64,000 nt of DNA from Streptomyces fumigatiscleroticus (GTDB lineage Bacteria; Actinomycetota; Actinomycetes; Streptomycetales; Streptomycetaceae). Shown piece after piece: positions 17,367-24,899 of this stretch. The position numbers and the translations under genes were made by a program. Below the pieces are notes generated by a model, which saw only the letters and a list, made by a program, of their open reading frames with translations, searched no databases and was not told the DNA's origin. Location: positions 1 through 64,000 of the forward strand of contig NZ_BMQF01000021.1 of NCBI RefSeq assembly GCF_014647975.1, read 5' to 3'. Each line of letters starts with the position of its first letter. Within the stretch, counting starts at the first letter, position 1.

Positions 17367-18304
17367 CGCCGGCGCGCCGGCGCGGCGGGAGCCCGCTGCT
17401 CCCGCCGGGCGGAAGGTGACCGCTGGTCCGTCGCGTCGGCGACGAACGACAGGAAGTCCGCCAGGGCGGATTTCGTGTTGTCCTTGCGCCACACGAGGGC
17501 CAGCGGCACGGTGGGCGCGCCCTCCAGCGGCCGCAGCGTCACACCGGGCACGTCGAGCAGGGCGACGGCCTCCCGGGTGACCAGGGTCATGCCGTGCCCC
17601 TGAGCGACCGCCATGAGCATGTGGGCCTCGTCAGGCTCCTCACGGACGATCTGCGGGCTCAGGCCCGCGGGATAGACGGCCTCGATGATCGACTCCCATA
17701 ATCCGCCGGACTCGCGGGAGAAGTAGACCAACGGCTCGGCGGCGACGTCGGCGAACCGTACCGTGTGCCGCCCGGCCATCGGATGGCCGGGCGGCAGGGC
17801 GACGAGGACCTCCTCGCGTGCCACGCCGAGAAGTCCGAGGTCCTGCCCCAGATCCACGGGCGGCCGGACGAAAGCCACGTCCACGCGCCGGGTGCGTACG
17901 CGTTCGAGGTTGAAGGAGCTGAAACCGGCGGAGGACCGCACGGTGATGTGCGGACGGAGCGAGCGGAACGCCGCGGTCAGTTCGTGGGCCGGTCCCAGGC
18001 CCGCGGAGGCCGTGTGGGCCAGGAGCAAGGTGGCGTGATGCCGGTGGACCATGTCGTGCGCGAAGTCGTTGACCTCCTCGGCATGGGCGACCAGACGTCT
18101 GGCCTCGGGCAGCAGTTCCTCACCGATCGCGGTGAGCGCCACCAGCTGGCGCGACCGGTGGAAGAGGGGGGCGCCGATCTCACGTTCCATCCCCTTGATG
18201 GCCTGGGAGAGGCCGGGCTGCGAAATATGGAGTTTCTTCGCGGCTCTGCCGAAGTGCAGCTCGTCGGCCACGGCGATGAAGTACGTGAATGCTCGGATGT
18301 CCAC
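17225..18304 (-). CDS. LysR-family transcriptional regulator
   Basis: A 359-aa LysR protein with an N-terminal winged helix (FTYFIAVADELHFGRAAKKL, then SQPGLSQAIKGME) and a C-terminal effector-binding domain to about residue 300. GTG 18304 is chosen because GGAGG lies 8 nt upstream. The last ~60 residues are Arg/Ala-rich, unusual for the family, and overlap the amidinohydrolase gene on the other strand. The annotated end may simply be where the frame happens to stop. It is convergent with the cluster's rightward unit and is a plausible pathway regulator. Confidence 0.88.
   Translation of the reverse strand: MDIRAFTYFIAVADELHFGRAAKKLHISQPGLSQAIKGMEREIGAPLFHRSRQLVALTAIGEELLPEARRLVAHAEEVNDFAHDMVHRHHATLLLAHTASAGLGPAHELTAAFRSLRPHITVRSSAGFSSFNLERVRTRRVDVAFVRPPVDLGQDLGLLGVAREEVLVALPPGHPMAGRHTVRFADVAAEPLVYFSRESGGLWESIIEAVYPAGLSPQIVREEPDEAHMLMAVAQGHGMTLVTREAVALLDVPGVTLRPLEGAPTVPLALVWRKDNTKSALADFLSFVADATDQRSPSARREQRAPAAPARRRHTTQAVRAGVAVAPVPSGPDARISRVQHLALPPALSSSERSIPIGL
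17383..17407. terminator. Hairpin between convergent amidinohydrolase and LysR genes
   Basis: CGGCGGGAGC and GCTCCCGCCG form a perfect 10-bp stem with a 5-nt loop, 16 nt past the amidinohydrolase stop. There is no T-run, as is usual in Streptomyces. It falls inside the 3' part of the LysR frame, so it could end transcripts in either direction. Confidence 0.6.
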
Positions 18305-18476
18305 AAGTGCAACCTCCGTGAGCGCGGCGCCCGTAGCGGTGAGAGGGGGCCGTCCTGTCCGTTCGCGCCCCGGCCGGTCGGGCCTCGGCACGGCTGGTGG
18401 ATCGGCGTCCCGGCGTCCCCGGACTTCTCGCCACCCAGGGTTTCCAACCGGTTACCGATCTGAAACGTAGGCAGCC

Positions 18477-18526
18477 GTGTCAAGGCTTGTCAAGGATTGA
18501 CAGTGATCGTCAAGTCTTCTTAGCCT
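18477..18526 (+). promoter_or_regulatory. Promoter and inverted-repeat operator of the secreted-peptide gene
   Basis: TTGACA at 18497-18502 and TAGCCT at 18521-18526 (18-nt spacer) make a good housekeeping-type promoter about 100 nt before the peptide gene. The -35 box is one arm of a perfect 6-bp inverted repeat, TGTCAA-GGA-TTGACA (18488-18502). TGTCAAGG also occurs as a direct repeat at 18477 and 18488. The arrangement suggests a regulator binding over the -35 element. The rest of 18305-18627 holds no gene. Confidence 0.6.
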
Positions 18527-18627
18527 GGGCACGCGGCCCGGCGCCGCCGAAAAGCACGACGACCGTCCGGACCACCCCTCGAGGGACGGTGTTCCCGGAC
18601 ACACCCGACCCATGAGAGAAGAGTTCC

Positions 18628-18816
18628 ATGCGCTTCCCGCACAGCCTCGCCGCCCTCGCCACGCTCGCGGCTGCCTCGTTGCTGGCCGTCGTCCCGCTCC
18701 ACACGGGAAACGCCGCCGACCGTTCGACGGTGTCCGCGCCGTCCGAGCTCGAGTGGCCCGTCCCCGATCCCACGGCGAGTGCGCTGGACATCGAGTGGCC
18801 CACCCCGACTCCATGA
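18628..18816 (+). CDS. Small secreted peptide precursor with duplicated EWP motif
   Basis: A 62-aa precursor. Residues 1-30 form a signal peptide (hydrophobic LAALATLAAASLLAVVPL, likely cleavage near GNAA). The remaining ~32 residues contain two copies of an [LI]EWPxPxP motif: LEWPVPDP and IEWPTPTP, the second at the very C-terminus. GAGAAGAG precedes ATG 18628. It has its own promoter and lies 134 nt upstream of an XRE-TPR regulator in the same direction. By analogy with RRNPP systems (secreted pro-peptide plus HTH-TPR receptor), a signalling role is inferred. I do not recognise a described family, and a short secreted peptide of other function is the alternative. Confidence 0.6.
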   Translation: MRFPHSLAALATLAAASLLAVVPLHTGNAADRSTVSAPSELEWPVPDPTASALDIEWPTPTP

Positions 18817-18878
18817 GAGCCCGCCCCACTCGACCGGGGACAGGGTGATCGCGCTTCCACTGTGCCGCACCCGATTCC

Positions 18879-18908
18879 TTGACAGCCCGAGTAAATGATT
18901 GCTAATTT
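18879..18908 (+). promoter_or_regulatory. Promoter of the XRE-TPR regulator
   Basis: TTGACA (18879-18884), an 18-nt spacer and TAATTT (18903-18908) lie 42 nt before ATG 18951. The flanks TTGC and GCAA around the -10 region (TTGCTAATTTCCTGGCAA) form a small inverted repeat, a possible autoregulatory site. AT content here is much higher than in the surrounding genes. Confidence 0.55.
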
Positions 18909-18950
18909 CCTGGCAATTCAAGGATGGGGCTGTTCATAAAGGAATTGAAG

Positions 18951-20168
18951 ATGCTTGCACAGCCGGCATTCGGTCGCCGCCTTCGTCAGCTGCGACTGCG
19001 TCAGGGGCTCACGCAAGTCAGCCTCACCGGTCCCCGTATGTCGGCCGCCTACGTGTCCCGACTGGAGGCCGGATCCCGGCCGCCCACACCGCAGAGCGTG
19101 GAATTCCTCGCCGCCAAACTCAACGTTCCCACCAGTGTGTTCGATGAGATCGAGGCCACCACGCTCTCGGACGTTCTCGTCACCGCCGTGGCCCTGGCGG
19201 AGTCGGAATCGGCCGACAAAGGGGAACTGAGACACCAGCTCGAACAAGCACTTGAGACGGACACCGACGCCGATCACGCCCTGCGCTGGCAGGCGTACGC
19301 TCAACTCGCCGGTCTCCAGGCCGCGCAGGGCGACCGCCGGGGGGAGTACGACTCCCTCCAGCACCTTGTGCGCGTGAGCGAGGAGCTCGGGCAGCCCATG
19401 CTCCTCGTCCACGCCCGCCTGCGCCTCGCGCGGTGTCAGCGCTCCCTCGGCCGTGTCGATGACGCACGCGCCACCGCCCGCGAGGGACTGCGTCTCGTGG
19501 AGGCGGTCGGCCTCGGCACCGACGACGCCACCCGCCTCAGGATCCTGCTCGTCTCCACAGCCGCCGAACTGGGCGACCTGGCCGAGGCCAAGCGCCTCAG
19601 TGACCAGATCTGCGCCTCGCTGCACAACCGTACGGGATCCCTCGTGGCGGAGGCATGGTGGACCGCCGCCACCGTCACCACCCGGATCGGCGACCACAAG
19701 CGCGCGGGAGTGCTCCTGGACAAGGCGCTCGCTGCGGTCAGCAGCCGCAAGGACCTCCCCCTGTGGGTGCGCCTGCGTCTGGCGGCCGCCGCCCTCACGC
19801 TTCAGGCCTCTCCCCCGCGCCTCGGCCTTGTCGCGCACTACTTGGCGGAGGTCGAACCGGCCCTCAACCTGGTGGGCACCCCGCGGAACCAGCAGGAGTA
19901 CGCCTTCCTCACCGCGCAACTCCGCCACGCCGAGGGCGACTTGGTCGCGGCCCGCACCCTCTGCGACAGCATTGGACAGGACACGCTCCTGCTCAGCTAC
20001 CGCGACCAGGTCCGTTTCCACATGCTCCGGGCGCAGATCCGGGCAGCCGAAGGCGATTCCACGGCGCACGAGGACCTCACCGCGCTGGCGGAACAGGCCC
20101 AGGACGCAAGCATGATCGACCTGGCCACGGAGGTCTGGAGGGCGGCGGCCCAGGCGCACCCGAGGTGA
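18951..20168 (+). CDS. XRE-family HTH regulator with TPR-like domain
   Basis: A 405-aa protein: an N-terminal XRE helix-turn-helix (GRRLRQLRLRQGLTQVSL, then MSAAYVSRLEAGSR, residues 8-62) followed by ~330 residues of alpha-helical TPR-like repeats (AYAQLAGLQAAQGDRRGEYD, ARCQRSLGRVDDARATAREG and later units). HTH plus TPR is the layout of RRNPP peptide-receptor regulators. ATG 18951 is preferred because AAAGGA lies 8 nt upstream; ATG 18924 in frame is less well placed. It follows the secreted-peptide gene, which is the best candidate for its ligand. It may act on the divergent cluster promoters nearby. Confidence 0.85.
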   Translation: MLAQPAFGRRLRQLRLRQGLTQVSLTGPRMSAAYVSRLEAGSRPPTPQSVEFLAAKLNVPTSVFDEIEATTLSDVLVTAVALAESESADKGELRHQLEQALETDTDADHALRWQAYAQLAGLQAAQGDRRGEYDSLQHLVRVSEELGQPMLLVHARLRLARCQRSLGRVDDARATAREGLRLVEAVGLGTDDATRLRILLVSTAAELGDLAEAKRLSDQICASLHNRTGSLVAEAWWTAATVTTRIGDHKRAGVLLDKALAAVSSRKDLPLWVRLRLAAAALTLQASPPRLGLVAHYLAEVEPALNLVGTPRNQQEYAFLTAQLRHAEGDLVAARTLCDSIGQDTLLLSYRDQVRFHMLRAQIRAAEGDSTAHEDLTALAEQAQDASMIDLATEVWRAAAQAHPR

Positions 20169-20344
20169 TACCGGTGAGCCGTCCGCTGCTCGGCCGTCGG
20201 TCCGGTGCCGTGCCCGGCCTGGTACTCCCGCCACGCCAGGCAGTAGCGGTCGACCGTGGTCAGGCCCGTCCACTGCCCCGCCCCGCCACTGCCTGACCGC
20301 CCGCTGTCGTACACACCCACCCGCGAACCTCCAACTCACGAGGT

Positions 20345-20705
20345 GTTACGACGACCAGTTGAATCCGCCCTGCGCCCCGGCGTCGAAACGGCGAATCAAC
20401 TTGCCTGTCCTGTAGGGGCGTTGGCCCCGACCGCGCTGCCGCACGGCCGTCCCGGAGGCGTCCAGGACGAGCCGTGTCTCCTTCGATGCGGCGGGAGAAG
20501 GTGTCCACGACGAAGGCGACGCGGACGACACCGGCGAACGTGGTGACGCGGGGCGAGTCGGCGACCCGGCAGCGGTTCGGGGCGGAGGCGACGAAGTCGC
20601 GGTGCACGAGGTGCGGGGCCCGTTCCACGCTCGCGTCGGGGATCGTGGTGATCACCTGCCTGCCGCGGACCGCTCCGGTGATGCCGGGCTCACACGTGAG
20701 ACGTC
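20345..20705 (-). pseudogene. IS3-family transposase (OrfB) remnant
   Basis: The minus-strand translation TTIPDASVERAPHLVHRDF, then APNRCRVADSPRVTTF and VAFVVDTFSRRIEG matches the rve core of IS3-type OrfB (family: LVDRDFTAxAPNRLWVADxTYV, YVAFVxDxFSRxIVGW). A frame change leads into ETRLVLDASGTAVRQR and IRRFDAGAQG, corresponding to the family's LALDALEMAL and IHHSDxGSQY blocks. Start, end and the third catalytic residue are missing. It is a decayed element between two regulator genes. Confidence 0.75.
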
Positions 20706-21223
20706 CCTAGTGACCGCACCGGCCCTTGGGCGGCAGGACTCGCGTCAGTCGGACACGCGAGTCCACCAGTACCAGGACCGGTCTTCCAGGGTCGTCCGTA
20801 TGATGGTCGACACTGGGGCGGCCGGCCTGCTCTCGGCGGACGAACCCGTCCGGTCCGCGCTGCCGTGGAGGTTTCCCCGGGGAGCGGTGGCGGTTGCCGC
20901 GCCTCGCGCAGCAGTCGGCCGAACGTGTTCGTCCTCGTGGCCGCCTCCGCTGCCGTCCGCACGGCGCGGGCGCTGCCACCGCCGCCGGCCGTGCCACCGT
21001 GGCGGCCGCCGGTTCACGATCGATCTCTTCTCGATTCCTTCGCAAGCACAGGGCGTGTTCGTCGCCCCGCACGTGATGCCGCTCGGGGTGCCGCCCTGCC
21101 GGGCGATGGCGGTGAGGCCGGGGTCCGGGTCCGTGCCGGCCCTGCGGCGCGGCACGCCCATCACGCCGCCGCTGCCGGCAGTTCACGCGCCGCTCGGTTC
21201 CGCCCGCGCCCCGGCGTTCGCGG
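20706..21223. other. Degraded spacer, possible second XRE-gene fragment
   Basis: No intact gene is seen. On the minus strand near 20900-20930 the frame reads TFGRLLREARQ, identical in pattern to the start of the adjacent STAND regulator (TFGGLLREARQ), after which similarity is lost. This may be a scrap of a duplicated regulator. The short gap 20169-20344 also holds no recognisable gene. Confidence 0.3.
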
Positions 21224-23470
21224 TCACGGTGTCGTACTCCCCCGGCCTGTGAGGGCACGCGCCTTGGTGCGCAGTTCGTCGGCGCGGGGGCTGCCGGTCG
21301 CGTCCAGCAGATCGGCGGCCCGGTCCCAGTTCGCCCGCGCCTGCTCGGTGTCCCCGCTGTCCAGGTGGGCGGAGGCAAGGCGGTCGAGCACCTCCGCCTG
21401 GCCGTAGGTGTCGAGGACCTCCTCGTAGAGGGCCAGCGCCCTGCCGTAGTCGGCGATGGCGGTGTCGAGGTCGCCCAGGTGCTGCCGGGCGTAGGCGATG
21501 CTGTCCCATGTGGCCGCCTCGTTGCGGCGGTTGCCGTTCTTCTGGAGGATGGGGACGGCCTCCTCGCACAGGGCGATGGCTTCCCGGTATTCGCCGAGCA
21601 GGGCCAGGTACCAGCCGACGGCGTTGAGTTCGCGTGCCACATGGCTGGGCTGGTCGAGCGTGCGGTAGAGCGCCAGCGCCCTGCGCGCGTGGCGGACGGC
21701 GTCGGTGAGGCGTTCCTGGGCGCCGCGCACCCAGGCGACACACCGCTCGGTGCTGGCCCGCTCGGCCACGGGCAGCCGGGGCAGCTGCCGGAGCATCAGG
21801 TCGACCGCCTCGTCGGCCTCGTGGAGCCGGCCCGTCTCGGTCAGCGCACGCGCCAGCATTCCGCCGTTCCTGGCGATGGCGACCGGATCGTCCAGCGTCA
21901 GGGCCGCGTCGAGGCTGATCCGCTGGACGGAGATCTCCTCGGCCCAGCGACCCATGATCGAGAAGTAGCCTTCCCAGTCCGCGGTCAGGCTGGTGCGCGC
22001 GGGCAGCAGCCGCGGGTCCCGCAGGAGGGCCACGGCGGCCATGACGGCCGGCTCCTCCTGCCGGAACCAGCCCAGTGCCTCCGCATGGCTGTCGATCGTG
22101 ACCCGGACCACCCCGGGCACCGGCGCGTCGGGGAGCTCGGTCCGCAGCCGGGTGTCGAGGGCACCGCTGGCCGCGTGCGCGTTGTGCCGGAGGTAGTCCA
22201 GCAGCCGCGTCTCGGCGGCGAGGCGGTCGTCCCGCTCCTGGGCGGCGAGTTCGCCGCCGTAGGCACGGACCAGGTCGTGCAGGACATAGCGGCCCTCCGC
22301 GTCGCGGGAGAGCAGGCTGGCCGAGGTCAGCTCCCGCAGGTGCCGGCGTGCCAGCGGCATCTCCACGCCCGCGAGGGAGGCGGCGGCCTCGGCCGAGACA
22401 GCCGGTTGCGGGTGGAGGGCGAGATGCCGGAAGAACCGTGCGGTGGGCGCGCTGAGCGCCTGATACGACCAGGAGAAGATCGCGCGTACGTCGGTCCGCG
22501 GGTCGTCGGCCGCCAGGGCGTCCAGCCGTGCGTCCCGCAGTTCCGCGGCGGCCACCCGCAGGGGCAACCGGGGGGCCGCGCTCAGCTGGGCGCCGACGAC
22601 GGCGACCGCCAGCGGCAGGTGGCCGCAGAGCCGGACCAGTTCGGCGGCGGCCTCGGGCTCCGCCCCGCACCGCTCCTGACCGATCCTGGCGGCCAGCGCC
22701 GTGACGGCCTCCGCTTCGGTCCATACGTCGAGCCCGATGAGGGAGGCGCCCTCGGTCGCGGCGAGGCCCGAGAGCTGGTTGCGTGAGGTGACGAGGGTCA
22801 GGCAACCCGTGCCGGCGGGCAGCAGCGGCCTGACCTGTTCGGCGTCCCGGGCGTTGTCGAGGACGACGATCAGCCGCCGGGAGGCGGTCCGCTCCCGGAA
22901 CAGCGCGGAACGCCGCTCGGTGTCGGCCGGGATGTCGCCGCTGGGCACCCCCAGCGCACCCAGGAAGCCGCCGAGCGCCTCGCCCGGGTCCAGGGGCCTG
23001 CCCGCTTCCTCGAAGCCGCGCAGGTTCACGTAGAGCTGTCCGTCGGGAAAACGGTCGGCCACCTGGTGCGCCCAGTGCACGGCCAGTGTGGTCTTGCCCA
23101 CCCCGGCCATGCCGCCCACCGCGGCGATGACGACACACCTCCCCCTTCCGGCGGCTTGGGACGTGAGGGCCCGAGCGGCCGTCAGTGCCTCGTCACGGCC
23201 CCGGAACACGGCGAGATCGGGCGGCAGTTGCCGGGGCGCCTCCTGGGTGTGCCGCGCGGAGGCTCTGACGAGACGCCGCCGCGTCTCCTCGTCCACCTCC
23301 AGAACGTCCATCAGCTCGCCGAGGGTCGCCTGCCGCGGCAGGCTGCGGCCGCGCTCCATGTCGCTGATGGCCCGCACGCTCACTCCGGACGCCGAGGCGA
23401 GGCCCTCCAGCGTCAGCAGCGACCGCTGCCGTGCCTCGCGGAGCAGCCCACCGAAGGTGCTCTTGTCCAT
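21224..23470 (-). CDS. XRE-NB-ARC-TPR (STAND) transcriptional regulator
   Basis: A 748-aa regulator in three parts. First is an XRE helix-turn-helix (residues 5-60, including DMERGRSLPRQATL). Second is an NB-ARC/STAND ATPase with Walker A GGMAGVGKTT (119-128), Walker B LIVVLDNARD, and a sensor-like TLVTSRNQL. Third is a C-terminal TPR array (~480-740, for example AWYxLGEYREAIALCEEA-type units). This is AfsR-like logic without the SARP DNA-binding domain. ATG 23470 is used. It probably switches a promoter in response to ligand and ATP state, most likely in this cluster. A broken relative lies at 46094. Confidence 0.9.
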   Translation of the reverse strand: MDKSTFGGLLREARQRSLLTLEGLASASGVSVRAISDMERGRSLPRQATLGELMDVLEVDEETRRRLVRASARHTQEAPRQLPPDLAVFRGRDEALTAARALTSQAAGRGRCVVIAAVGGMAGVGKTTLAVHWAHQVADRFPDGQLYVNLRGFEEAGRPLDPGEALGGFLGALGVPSGDIPADTERRSALFRERTASRRLIVVLDNARDAEQVRPLLPAGTGCLTLVTSRNQLSGLAATEGASLIGLDVWTEAEAVTALAARIGQERCGAEPEAAAELVRLCGHLPLAVAVVGAQLSAAPRLPLRVAAAELRDARLDALAADDPRTDVRAIFSWSYQALSAPTARFFRHLALHPQPAVSAEAAASLAGVEMPLARRHLRELTSASLLSRDAEGRYVLHDLVRAYGGELAAQERDDRLAAETRLLDYLRHNAHAASGALDTRLRTELPDAPVPGVVRVTIDSHAEALGWFRQEEPAVMAAVALLRDPRLLPARTSLTADWEGYFSIMGRWAEEISVQRISLDAALTLDDPVAIARNGGMLARALTETGRLHEADEAVDLMLRQLPRLPVAERASTERCVAWVRGAQERLTDAVRHARRALALYRTLDQPSHVARELNAVGWYLALLGEYREAIALCEEAVPILQKNGNRRNEAATWDSIAYARQHLGDLDTAIADYGRALALYEEVLDTYGQAEVLDRLASAHLDSGDTEQARANWDRAADLLDATGSPRADELRTKARALTGRGSTTP

Positions 23471-23613
23471 TTCACCCCGTCGGGTATGTACCGATGTGCT
23501 CGCCGAGAGCCGGTGCCGTTGTTCCGGGACCTCGGCACGCGGCCAGTCGTGAACCGAACACTAGGGCAAGGAACATCTGTCCGGTGAACCAGGTGGGCCC
23601 TTGGAGAGGTGTC

Positions 23614-24879
23614 TCACTGGACCGGACGGTCGTGAGGAGCGCTCGTGTCGATCTCGTACATCCCCGCACCGTCCAGATACCGGAGGGTGTTCAGATCCCG
23701 TCTCAGCACCGCCTCGACCGGGTGCCGCAGGCTCAGCACGACCGGATACTCCAGGTCCCACGTCGTGGCCGTGATGTCCTCCCCCGGCCGGACCAGGACG
23801 GTCAGCTCACGCACACTCGCCAGCTTCCGCACCTCGTCCAGCGCATGGTAGGCGACCAGCCTGCCGGACGCCGGCGCCACCAGCGCCGCCCAGGCCGCCG
23901 CGACCCTGCGCCGGTACGGCGTACCCGCCCGGGCGAGAAAGCGGTCCGGTCTCACGTAGGCGTCGACGGCCCACTCCACCTGGCCCTCGCCGATGGCGTC
24001 CGCGACGTGGTACGGCAGCCCCGAGGGCCGGGCCCCGGCCTCCACCAGCCGGGGTCCGTCCGGCGTCAGCTTGATCTCCAGGTGGGCGGGGCCGTGGCGG
24101 ATGCCGAGCGCGTCCAGCACCCGGAGGGCATGGGTGACCAGTTCGTCGACGGGCTGCTCGTCGCGTCGGAGCAGGACCTGTGCGACGACCAGGTCCCGGA
24201 CGCCGTTGGCCGTGATGCGGTCGGTGCTCCAGACGTCGGTGACGGTGTGGACGCCGTCTCGGCTCACGGTGTTGACGACGTACTCGGCGCCGACGAGGTA
24301 CTCCTGGGCGACGACCTCGGTGATCCGCTCGCCCAGTGCGGACGTGGTGTCCCGCAGGGCGGTGAGAGCGGCGGCGGAGTCCTCGGGTGTGTCGCAGAAC
24401 CGCACTCCGTGGCCGAGGGCTCCGCGTAGCGGCTTGACCACGGCGGTCCGTCCCAGGGCCGCGTGCCAGGCGCGCAGTTCGGACTCGTCGGCGGTGCGGA
24501 GCTGCCGCATCGCCGGGACGCCCGCCGCCCGGACGCGCTCGATCTGGAGGTATTTGTCGCGGCGGGCCGGGCTGAGCGCCGTTCCGTTGGAGGGCAGTCC
24601 CAGCCGCTCGGAGAGCGCGTCGGCGAGTTCCACTCCCGACTCCCGGCCGGGCAGCACGGCGCGCGGGCGCAGCGCCGCCAGTCCGTCGGCCAGGGCGTCG
24701 AGGTCTCCCTCGTAGCGGAGGGTGCGGCTGAATCGTGCCGGGTCCACGGGAACGACTCCCGGGAGCAGGTCGGGGGTGCTCCGCACGTGGATCACCTCGC
24801 CACCGGCCGCGGCGAAGGCGTCCACGTAGCGGTGCGAGGTGCCGAAGGCGTCCACGACGGCGACCTGGAAGGCGGGCAT
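23614..24879 (-). CDS. ATP-grasp ligase, paralogue of the main-cluster copy
   Basis: A 421-aa ATP-grasp enzyme, closely similar throughout to the protein at 6262-7509. It has TNGTALSPARRDKY-like LPSNGTALSPARRDKY, VVKPLRGALGHGVRFCDTPE, AQEYLVGAEYVVNTVSRDG, GPAHLEIKLTPDGPRLVEAG and the C-terminal LRYLDGAGMYE. AAGGAGCAGCGT precedes ATG 24879. It is followed within the same transcript direction by nothing and preceded by the haem-protein gene 20 nt upstream, so these two form an operon. It probably performs the same kind of carboxylate-amine ligation as its sister on a related substrate. Confidence 0.88.
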   Translation of the reverse strand: MPAFQVAVVDAFGTSHRYVDAFAAAGGEVIHVRSTPDLLPGVVPVDPARFSRTLRYEGDLDALADGLAALRPRAVLPGRESGVELADALSERLGLPSNGTALSPARRDKYLQIERVRAAGVPAMRQLRTADESELRAWHAALGRTAVVKPLRGALGHGVRFCDTPEDSAAALTALRDTTSALGERITEVVAQEYLVGAEYVVNTVSRDGVHTVTDVWSTDRITANGVRDLVVAQVLLRRDEQPVDELVTHALRVLDALGIRHGPAHLEIKLTPDGPRLVEAGARPSGLPYHVADAIGEGQVEWAVDAYVRPDRFLARAGTPYRRRVAAAWAALVAPASGRLVAYHALDEVRKLASVRELTVLVRPGEDITATTWDLEYPVVLSLRHPVEAVLRRDLNTLRYLDGAGMYEIDTSAPHDRPVQ

Positions 24880-24899
24880 ACGCTGCTCCTTGCGTGCTG

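Noticed and set aside
18612..18848. Alternative frame starting 16 nt before the secreted-peptide gene
   Set aside because: Its product is Arg/Pro-rich without a signal sequence, and the chosen frame has a better ribosome site, a signal peptide and an internal motif repeat.
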